Source: Candidatus Gastranaerophilales bacterium (GTDB lineage Bacteria; Cyanobacteriota; Vampirovibrionia; Gastranaerophilales; Gastranaerophilaceae). From it: a stretch of DNA of 64,000 nucleotides. The notes beneath the pieces are model-generated. The model did not search any database. It was not told where the DNA came from and saw nothing but the letters and a program-made list of their open reading frames with translations. Numbering within the stretch: position 1 is the first letter of the stretch; each line of letters opens with the position of its first letter. Shown here piece after piece: positions 18,616 through 25,125 of this stretch. Where the stretch lies: NCBI GenBank assembly GCA_944325885.1, contig CALVBT010000005.1:1-64000 (forward strand). Reading direction: 5' to 3'. Made by a program: the position numbers and the translations under genes.

Positions 18616-19365
18616 ATGGCCGCTACTGTCACAAGAGGAGCAAATAACAGAATAGGCACCTGTCCTCACGGGCTGCCTATGGGAGCCTGCCCTATATGCA
18701 ACGGCATGGGCGGCGGCGGTTCTGTAAAAAAAGACAACAAACCAAAAGAAATGTCCTACAACGAGTGCTATGCCGTATGGCAAATGATGAAAGCACAAAA
18801 AGCCGCTCATCAACAGACCGTGCAGCTTTTTGCAGCACAGGATCTGGCTGCTCATTTGAACAAAATTCAAGAACAAATAAATGCACTCAAAACCATGGCG
18901 TTGAATTCTTCTCTGCCCAAACCGCTTGTAAAAGCAATAGTTGTTTTTGCAGATACTGTTTTGACCCCTGCGGCAAAGGTTGTACAGGCTGTTACAAATA
19001 CTGTCCAAAATATTGCCAATGCCATAACAAAAACAATAAATGACATAAAACAAAAAATTGTCGACATAGCAGACAAACTCACTGCCATGCTCGGTGAGGC
19101 AAAGGCTGCAATACAGAAAAAAATTGATGAAAAGTTCAAAGATATCAAGAAAAAAATCTTCAACCTCTTTGGCATAACAGGCACAGACAACGAAGAAGAC
19201 GATGAACTAAAAAGAATAGAAGAAGAAAAAAGGCTGTTTGAATTAAATACCGCAAAAGAAGCCTTATTTGAAACTAAGGACACTAAAGACAATATGGGAG
19301 CTTTTGAAAATGATGAAAACCCGCAACAGCCACAAATTACCCCTCAAGAAAGTGAAATAAAATGA
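18616..19365 (+). CDS. Zinc-knuckle-headed helical protein, first gene of the riboswitch operon
   Basis: A 249-residue protein I do not recognise. The N-terminus carries a compact Cys/His cluster, CPHGLPMGACPIC (Cys16, His18, Cys25, Cys28), followed by a Gly-rich turn; it looks like a small metal-binding knuckle. The rest is helical: residues ~45-95 and a long amphipathic stretch ~115-195 (VQAVTNTVQNIANAI...), then an acidic low-complexity tail rich in Glu, Asp and Gln. No signal peptide is seen. It is the first gene behind the cobalamin riboswitch and overlaps the next gene by 4 bp (ATGA), so the two are translationally coupled. Whether the Cys/His cluster binds Zn, Co or a cofactor is unknown. 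Confidence 0.78.
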   Translation: MAATVTRGANNRIGTCPHGLPMGACPICNGMGGGGSVKKDNKPKEMSYNECYAVWQMMKAQKAAHQQTVQLFAAQDLAAHLNKIQEQINALKTMALNSSLPKPLVKAIVVFADTVLTPAAKVVQAVTNTVQNIANAITKTINDIKQKIVDIADKLTAMLGEAKAAIQKKIDEKFKDIKKKIFNLFGITGTDNEEDDELKRIEEEKRLFELNTAKEALFETKDTKDNMGAFENDENPQQPQITPQESEIK

Positions 19366-20870
19366 GTACCATTAATCCGTATCAAGACATAGAAACAAGA
19401 AGACAATACAGAAACCACACCTACACACAGCAAAAAAACATTTCTGCACTGAAAGAAGGTGTTGTTGTAAACAATCTGATAAAAGACAAAGACAAATACG
19501 ATGAATGTCCGTCCATTGAAGATATGTACGACAATCTCGTTATCCCTGACACGACAACAAACCCTGACAGTTTTGAAAGAATTAACATAAATCACGGTTA
19601 TACAAAAGAAAAAAAACATCAAAAATCCCTGACTCCTCTTCTTGTATCAACAACAGCAGTGTTCGGAATACTGGCAGGGGCAATGGCTATGCTGAGCCGT
19701 GCGGCAAAACACAAAACAGTCCTGCCTGAATGGAAAACTCTGCCGGAAATCCCCAAGAACGTAGCAATTAACAATGAGCCTCATTTTGTTACATACTTGA
19801 TGATTAGGGACCCTAACCTCAGAAACGTCCTCGGTGCGCTGGGAGTTTTTGTACTCAGTGCGGTAGGGCTTGCGGGCAAAAATTTTGTCGACGGGGTAAA
19901 AGAAGTCTGGGTAAGAAAAAAACAGGCTGATGTTCAACGTGATTTGCAAGAAAAATTAATTGCTGTCGAAACACAGAGTTTTTCAGGAAAAATGCAAATA
20001 TTAAGAAACATGCTCTCTGAAAAAGCACGTGAACTTGATTACATCCTGCACAAGGACAACACAAACAACAAAAACACCACATTTAAAAAATTTATTTCCT
20101 TTAAAAATTCACAGCCACAAGCCAATAACAAACAAAAGGAAAATTCTTTCGGCTATGCAGCAGTCGCAATCACCAGCGCATTGATAACAGGGCTGGGATT
20201 TTTAGCATTCAAAAATGTACAAAAAACAGCAAAAACTTATGAATCATACGCCATAAAAATGGAAGAAAAAATCAAAGACCTGATTTCCAAAAACGAAAAC
20301 TGGGATAAAGAATCTCTGCAAAAAGCAAAAAATATCTGCGTTTCTATGAATTTTTCCGCAAAAAAAATAAAGGAAATGTTCAAAAATGCACAAAACCTGC
20401 CCAAAAACTTTGTCGAAGACCTGCAAAAAGAAGCAGAAAAAGTTACACAGGAAGGTGCCGAAGCAATCGCCGGCAAACCCGGTACAAAACCATCACTGTA
20501 TTCTCACACAGATGACGACAGAGCGCATTTGTACAATATGATAGTAAACTGGGAAAACCCGCTTTTAAAAATTCTTTTTGCCGGACTTTCAACAGTTACG
20601 GCCGTGGGATATGTCGGAACTGCAACAGTAGAGGGAATTAAAGAAGCTCAGGTGATAAAAGAGAATGCAAAAACAGAACTCGAACTGCAAAAACGGCTCG
20701 TCAACGTAGAATTGAATAACTTTGAAACAAAAAAACGCAGCGTTATAGAGCCGATGATGAACGAGTTTAGAGTACAGGCAATGAACGGAAAAGACAAAAA
20801 CGAACTCAAAACAAGGGCGGAAAATATCCTCTATGAAATCAAAAACGGCCCGCCGTTTGTATATTCTTAA
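19362..20870 (+). CDS. Membrane protein with internal duplication, riboswitch operon
   Basis: A 502-residue protein of unknown function with four hydrophobic segments (about residues 88-110, 152-172, 262-284 and 400-425) separated by charged helical stretches. The two halves appear duplicated. The segment GLAGKNFVDGVKEVWV plus the helix LQEKLIAVETQSFSGK in the middle is echoed by GYVGTATVEGIKEAQV and LQKRLVNVELNNFETK near the C-terminus, with the same spacing to a preceding membrane helix. This implies a two-repeat membrane fold. The 4-bp overlap with the upstream Cys/His protein, shared riboswitch and shared helical style argue that the two proteins work together at the membrane. Confidence 0.78.
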   Translation: MSTINPYQDIETRRQYRNHTYTQQKNISALKEGVVVNNLIKDKDKYDECPSIEDMYDNLVIPDTTTNPDSFERININHGYTKEKKHQKSLTPLLVSTTAVFGILAGAMAMLSRAAKHKTVLPEWKTLPEIPKNVAINNEPHFVTYLMIRDPNLRNVLGALGVFVLSAVGLAGKNFVDGVKEVWVRKKQADVQRDLQEKLIAVETQSFSGKMQILRNMLSEKARELDYILHKDNTNNKNTTFKKFISFKNSQPQANNKQKENSFGYAAVAITSALITGLGFLAFKNVQKTAKTYESYAIKMEEKIKDLISKNENWDKESLQKAKNICVSMNFSAKKIKEMFKNAQNLPKNFVEDLQKEAEKVTQEGAEAIAGKPGTKPSLYSHTDDDRAHLYNMIVNWENPLLKILFAGLSTVTAVGYVGTATVEGIKEAQVIKENAKTELELQKRLVNVELNNFETKKRSVIEPMMNEFRVQAMNGKDKNELKTRAENILYEIKNGPPFVYS

Positions 20871-20890
20871 ATTAAGAGAGTCTTTATATC

Positions 20891-21466
20891 ATGCAAATAT
20901 CATCTGTTACCTTCAAACAATTTTATACACCCTCTCTGCAAAAATCATCGCAAAGCAATGAACAGTGCGAGCTTGTCGAAACTTTCTGCAGCACTTTTGA
21001 ATTGCCGGATGAAAACTGCAACCACGCAAAATTTGATGAAAATCTTGTTCAAAAAATAGCCTCGTACAAAGAAAAAGCCATCCAACCCGTTACGGATATG
21101 CTCGCAAAAACCGACAACGAAAAAGATGCAACAGCCGGACTTTTTTTGTTAAACAGAATCATTGATGCAGGAGCAGCAGGTGCGGAAAAAACATATCCTG
21201 TAATATCAAAATTTAATTATTCAAAATCCCCGAATATCCAGACAATGCTGGCCGGAATATACAGAAAAACCCTTGTGCCTGACGGATTTTGCGCTCTTAT
21301 GACAATGTACGTTGAAAATCTGCCAAACCACAAAACAAAACCCTTTGACCCAAATGAAGAAATTTGCGGGGCAATGCTGGCTTATCTGAACAATGACAAA
21401 AACACCTGCAACAATTTTTTGGAAGGGCTGAAAAACAAAGCTGCTCTGAGCAGTTATTCAAAGTAA
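20891..21466 (+). CDS. Unknown protein, riboswitch operon third gene
   Basis: A 191-residue soluble protein without a recognised domain. It is mainly helical, with six Cys residues scattered through it (for instance CELVETFC, NDKNTC) and no membrane segment. The N-terminus (QISSVTFKQFY) resembles that of the next protein (GHNISFKQTIL), so the two may share a short targeting or interaction motif 'SxTFKQ/ISFKQ'. The ATG at 20891 has AGAGAG upstream and lies 20 bp after the previous stop. The alternation of helices suggests a HEAT-like or all-alpha fold, but that is a guess. Confidence 0.72.
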   Translation: MQISSVTFKQFYTPSLQKSSQSNEQCELVETFCSTFELPDENCNHAKFDENLVQKIASYKEKAIQPVTDMLAKTDNEKDATAGLFLLNRIIDAGAAGAEKTYPVISKFNYSKSPNIQTMLAGIYRKTLVPDGFCALMTMYVENLPNHKTKPFDPNEEICGAMLAYLNNDKNTCNNFLEGLKNKAALSSYSK

Positions 21467-21536
21467 ATTAATTTTTAAATCACTAGCAAAAAAAATTCTT
21501 CACATATTTTAAGTCCAAAAGAGAGGATAAAAAATC

Positions 21537-21977
21537 ATGATTACACCGGTCGGACACAATATATCATTCAAACAAACAATTCTTCACCCCAGCATAATAA
21601 CACTCAAAGACGAAAACAAAAAAAAGCTGGACACTGCTTTTAAAATTACAAACACAATGTTCCCTCAAAACGATGTAATCTTCGGTGTGGACAGAGAAGG
21701 AGAACTCGTCTTTGAAGTAAGAAAAAGCAACCCTATGGTGCTTCTTCTGGACAAAAAAGTCTGTGAGGCAATGCATATGACCCAGCAGCAGGTTGCAAAC
21801 CTGATAAATCTAGTGACAAGATACAAAGCAATGCACAATTATATTCACAATATTAAAGAACCGGTGCTAAGACAAAAAACAGAAAACATTGACTCTCTTG
21901 ATTCCATGGACATTGCCTACAAAGTAAGAGATGCGATTATGGACTTTAATGATTTACATCCGGATGAACTGAATTAA
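21537..21977 (+). CDS. Unknown small protein, riboswitch operon last gene
   Basis: A 146-residue soluble protein of unknown function. It starts GHNISFKQTIL, similar to its upstream neighbour, then has an alpha/beta stretch (DVIFGVDREGELVFEVRKS) and a helical C-terminus rich in charged residues. GAGAGGA lies 8-10 bp before the ATG. It is followed by a bidirectional terminator, which closes the operon that starts with the cobalamin riboswitch. No Cys/His cluster or membrane helix is present. Confidence 0.72.
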   Translation: MITPVGHNISFKQTILHPSIITLKDENKKKLDTAFKITNTMFPQNDVIFGVDREGELVFEVRKSNPMVLLLDKKVCEAMHMTQQQVANLINLVTRYKAMHNYIHNIKEPVLRQKTENIDSLDSMDIAYKVRDAIMDFNDLHPDELN

Positions 21978-21999
21978 AAAAATAATTAAAATAAAAAAA

Positions 22000-22031
22000 T
22001 CTGCCGGCTTTAACTACCGGCAGAATTTTTA
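22000..22031. terminator. Bidirectional terminator
   Basis: TCTGCCGG / CCGGCAGA stem (8 bp), flanked by an A run on the left and a T run on the right. It serves both the plus-strand operon and the minus-strand flavodiiron gene. Confidence 0.9.
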
Positions 22032-22044
22032 TTGTCAAAAACAA

Positions 22045-23226
22045 TTACAAGCTTTTGTGCTTTGCAGCAATTTCTGCAGCGAGTGCATCAATTTTTTCAA
22101 AATCAGCCTGTCTTGGCTGGCCTTTTACTATAACATAATCCAGTTTTTCAGGTTTAATTATAGTGAACATTTTTTCAATAGTTCCTTCGAGGTTTCCGCC
22201 CCAGCCATAAGAGCCAATGATTGAATAATATCTGAACTTTGGTCTTAGTGCATTAACAAGATATGCTGCAGTCACAGCAGCAGGGTGAGGCCCAGCCAGA
22301 ACCATTGATGCACCCAGAACAACAGTTGCACAATCAACAAGTTCCATTGTCAACTCGCCTTCGTCGCAGTGGATGAGGTCAAAAAGCTTCACCTCGATGC
22401 CGGCTTCAGTAAGTTTTTTGTTCAATCTGTCAACGAGCATTGTTGTGCTTTCGTACATAGAAACATAAGGGATAACGACCTTATTTTCTACTCTGTCGGA
22501 AGTCCAATCAGCATAAAGGTCAAGAATCCATTCAGGTTTGTCATAAACAGGGCCGTGGCTTGGCAAAATCATATCAATATCCATTGCCTTGACTTTATCA
22601 GTATATTTCTTTGCAAAACTTCTAAACGGCATAATAATTTCCGCATAGTATCTTTTTGCAGCTTCAACAAGCTCATTGCTATAATCTGCAAAAAGCTCAT
22701 GTTTTGTATAATGTGCGCCCAAAAAGTCACATGTAAAAAGCATTTTGTCTTCTTTTAAGTAAGAAAACATTGTATCAGGCCAGTGAACAAACGGTGCAAG
22801 AATAAACTGAAAAGTCTTGTCGCCCAGAGAAAGCTCATCCCCGTCATTGATTACAATGAATTTGTCCTCATCAACGTGGAGCATATTCATTACATTTTCT
22901 TTTACTTTTGCGTTTGTAACAACCTTTGCCTCAGGAAACATTTCCAAAAGCATCGGGATTCCGCCTGAATGATCCTGTTCTGCGTGGTTTGAGATAATAT
23001 AGTCAACTTTGTCTATATTATTTTCCTGCAGTCTTTTTTTGTATTCTTCGAGTTTTTTTGGATAATCCGTATCAACAATAGCAGTTTTTTCGCTGCCTTT
23101 TACAAGATAAGAATTGTATGTAGTTCCCTGAGTAAGAGGAATCAACTGGTCAAAGAGTTTTCTGTTTTCGTCTTTTGACCCTATGAAAAAAATGTTATTT
23201 TTTATAGGTCTGATTTTTAAATCCAT
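22045..23226 (-). CDS. fprA: Flavodiiron protein (NO/O2 reductase)
   Basis: A 393-residue class-A flavodiiron protein that reduces O2 to water and/or NO to N2O in anaerobes. The N-terminal metallo-beta-lactamase-like domain carries the diiron ligands H81-x-E83-x-D85-H86 (HAEQDHSGG), a later His in FVHWPDT, the Asp in FTCDFLGAH, and His in LPSHGPVY. The C-terminal flavodoxin domain (~255-393) shows the FMN loop region VVIPYVSMYEST and GSYGWGG. It lies 71 bp downstream of a rubredoxin gene, its natural electron donor, in the same orientation, so an Rd-FDP operon is clear. Substrate preference (O2 or NO) cannot be read from the sequence. Confidence 0.96.
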   Translation of the reverse strand: MDLKIRPIKNNIFFIGSKDENRKLFDQLIPLTQGTTYNSYLVKGSEKTAIVDTDYPKKLEEYKKRLQENNIDKVDYIISNHAEQDHSGGIPMLLEMFPEAKVVTNAKVKENVMNMLHVDEDKFIVINDGDELSLGDKTFQFILAPFVHWPDTMFSYLKEDKMLFTCDFLGAHYTKHELFADYSNELVEAAKRYYAEIIMPFRSFAKKYTDKVKAMDIDMILPSHGPVYDKPEWILDLYADWTSDRVENKVVIPYVSMYESTTMLVDRLNKKLTEAGIEVKLFDLIHCDEGELTMELVDCATVVLGASMVLAGPHPAAVTAAYLVNALRPKFRYYSIIGSYGWGGNLEGTIEKMFTIIKPEKLDYVIVKGQPRQADFEKIDALAAEIAAKHKSL

Positions 23227-23297
23227 GGCTAGTTCTCCTTATTTTTGTAAGGGGATTTTACTGCCAAAAATCCTTTGATACATGAGTGACCGGATGT

Positions 23298-23435
23298 TTA
23301 TTCTTTTGCAAATTGGTCCTTGCCAACTGCACAAACAGGACAAATCCAGTCAGCAGGCAAATCTTCAAAGGCTACATTATCATGTTCCGCCGGGTCATAA
23401 ACATAACCGCATACCAAACATACATATTTATCCAT
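23298..23435 (-). CDS. Rubredoxin (45 aa)
   Basis: A short gene on the minus strand encodes [19 protein letters not shown] and ends near [17 protein letters not shown]. The two CxxCG/CPxC knuckles (Cys6, Cys9, Cys32, Cys35) bind the single iron of rubredoxin. Tyr and Trp around the site match the family. At 45 residues it is slightly shorter than the usual 52-54, with a compressed middle. AAGGAG precedes the ATG. It is the first gene of the operon with fprA and should deliver electrons to it. Confidence 0.93.
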   Translation of the reverse strand: MDKYVCLVCGYVYDPAEHDNVAFEDLPADWICPVCAVGKDQFAKE

Positions 23436-23573
23436 TTAATCGCTCCTTTTTAATTTACCTGAGCAGTATAAATAATTATCAAACAAAAATGAATTGCCGT
23501 ACAGGGTACGTTAAAGTTTGTAAATCATAATATTTGTTATGTAGTTTTTGTTTTTGATGTGGTGATTTTAATA

Positions 23574-23894
23574 CAGATAATTGTTAAAAAAGACCTTTGC
23601 ATAGTGAATTACAGAATGTTGCATATACAACTGCAAACGAGGTATTGTCCGAGGCACGGGGAAATTATTGCGGATTTTGCGTAGGCTGTAGCGAAGCGAA
23701 ACGCCGAAGTAACGCCGAAATAGTGAGCGATGTTTTGTTCTGCAAAACAAAGCGAACGACTTGAAGGCGTGAAGCAATAATCCAAGACTATAAATATTTT
23801 TATTAAAGCAATTTTGACGTGCCGAGTTGCCGAGACAGGTATATGCTACTTTCTGTTTGAACGACGCATCAGGTCGATTTTTAATAATTATCTG
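23574..23894. mobile_element. 321-bp inverted-repeat element flanked by TA (MITE-like)
   Basis: The ends CAGATAATTGTTAAAAA (23574-23590) and TTTTTAATAATTATCTG (23878-23894) are inverted repeats matching at 16 of 17 positions, with a further GACCT match inside. Both are flanked directly by TA (23572-23573 and 23895-23896), the target duplication expected for IS630/Tc1-type transposition. The interior has no convincing gene but several small hairpins and GCGAA-rich stretches. This fits a non-autonomous miniature transposable element. No transposase is present in the window. Confidence 0.6.
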
Positions 23895-23940
23895 TAGCAA
23901 TTTTCAGGTTGAAAAATCAAATTCCACTGCAGCAATAAAG

Positions 23941-24060
23941 AGGTGTAAGATGTTTGCTTCGGAGTGACTGCGTAACTCTGCCGAGCAAAACAATCCGGTG
24001 AATTGTTTTGCGAGAGGTCAGACGACGAAGTCGGAACGAAGAAGTAAATGTCTTACACCT
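23941..24060. repeat. 120-bp palindromic element
   Basis: The ends AGGTGTAAGATGTTT and AAATGTCTTACACCT are inverted repeats (first 10 bp exact). A perfect internal hairpin GCAAAACAAT / ATTGTTTTGC sits near the centre. It has no coding content, and it lies 46 bp from the MITE-like element. It could be a second miniature element or a structured RNA/REP-like unit. Confidence 0.5.
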
Positions 24061-24230
24061 TACACAAAACAAAAAATAAAAAACAATAAAGAAAACAATA
24101 TTACATAATAAACATCATCACCCCCCATATCATAAACATTTGTAAACTTTATTAACAAACTGGCAATTTTTTTTAATCACATGTTTTTATTTATATATAG
24201 AGTTTTAGTTAAAGGAACAACTATAAATTT

Positions 24231-24488
24231 ATGAGCGGATATGAATTTCCAAAAGTAAATATGTTCAACCAGATGCCGGTACAACGTACAGCACCTGTCA
24301 GCCCTCGCCAAACACAAGCTGCAGGCGGCAAAAACCCAGCTTCGTCCATTGGAAGAAATCCGATTATAAACACAGATGATATGAGAAACTTTATGGCCTC
24401 TATAGGCAATGCAAATCCGAATCATCCCGCTGTTTTAAACAGTGACCCTGCAGCAGGCGTTGTAAGAACATTTGACTTAACAGCATAA
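24231..24488 (+). CDS. Small protein of unknown function (85 aa)
   Basis: An 85-residue protein, Pro/Asn/Ala-rich and probably mostly disordered at first, with a short helical stretch (TDDMRNFMASIG) and an end VVRTFDLTA. It has no signal peptide or known motif. AAAGGA stands 13 bp before the ATG. A perfect terminator follows. It converges on another 85-residue unknown protein with a similar low-complexity composition. Confidence 0.6.
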   Translation: MSGYEFPKVNMFNQMPVQRTAPVSPRQTQAAGGKNPASSIGRNPIINTDDMRNFMASIGNANPNHPAVLNSDPAAGVVRTFDLTA

Positions 24489-24513
24489 AACAAAAATTTA
24501 TAACAATATAACA

Positions 24514-24546
24514 AAAAGCCTTAAGTTAAACTTAAGGCTTTTTTAT
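24514..24546. terminator. Bidirectional terminator between two small genes
   Basis: A very strong stem, AAAAAGCCTTAAG / CTTAAGGCTTTTT, with a short loop. A and T runs on both sides let it serve both convergent genes. Confidence 0.92.
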
Positions 24547-24803
24547 TAGTGTCTTGGTTTTTTAAATTTTTTAATAAAATCAGATGCTTTTTGCAAAATG
24601 CTTTCTTCTTCAAAGTTTTCTTCCGGAATAAAAACATCATTTTCATCATGTGATTGAAAAACATCAATCTCATCTTCTTTCTTTTTTTCATCTTTTTTTC
24701 TGCGTTGGAAATAGCCAAGATTGCCGCCACCGCCATTGTTGCGCATGTTTTGTGCTTCTTGTATTCCAAATGTAGGACTTGGCCCGTTAATTCCAAATGA
24801 CAT
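24546..24803 (-). CDS. Small charged protein of unknown function (85 aa)
   Basis: An 85-residue protein starting MSFGINGPSPTFGIQ, then a Gly-rich bit and a Lys/Glu/Asp-dense stretch ending in a basic tail (KKFKKPRH). No known domain. I prefer this frame over an overlapping one because of the normal start context and composition, but the coding call is only moderately secure. Its stop codon lies inside the shared terminator region. Confidence 0.52.
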   Translation of the reverse strand: MSFGINGPSPTFGIQEAQNMRNNGGGGNLGYFQRRKKDEKKKEDEIDVFQSHDENDVFIPEENFEEESILQKASDFIKKFKKPRH

Positions 24804-25125
24804 TTTTTACCGGTTTTCTATTCTTAGTGACACAAAAAAAGACATCTTATCTATATATATTATACACTACATTCGTAACAAATGTAACCCCATGCAGCTC
24901 AAGCATTTAGCCGATTTTAAAAAAATTTTTTATTATTCCAAAAGATTTTAATAGCCCGCAAAGCTAACCTTTACGGTAATGATTTTTAACAGGATTCACT
25001 GTAATAATACGGCATAAGATGTTAATTATCGCAAATTGGATTTGTATCCCGATTAAAAAAAGTGAGCTATAAAGCCGCTAGATTTGGTAAATCCGATTTC
25101 AGTTTGTTTAATTAAGGAGGGAAAG
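24804..25125 (+). other. Non-coding leader of the SLH protein gene
   Basis: About 320 bp without a convincing gene. The last ~170 bp before the SLH gene contain short inverted repeats (GGATTT / AAATCC) and a very strong AAGGAGG ribosome site at 25114-25120, so a long structured mRNA leader is likely. I looked for known riboswitch cores (c-di-GMP, cobalamin) and found no acceptable match. Confidence 0.4.

Noticed and set aside
18346-19053. 235-residue minus-strand frame across the riboswitch
   Set aside because: It covers the aptamer and the start of a supported plus-strand gene; composition is Cys/Phe-rich and no start context exists.
23568-23900. 110-residue minus-strand frame spanning the inverted-repeat element
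   Set aside because: It starts and ends in the terminal repeats, has no codon-use signal or motif, and no ribosome site.
24950-25110. c-di-GMP or other riboswitch before the SLH gene
   Set aside because: CGCAAAGC occurs, but the other GEMM elements and pairings are absent; I see only a long leader.
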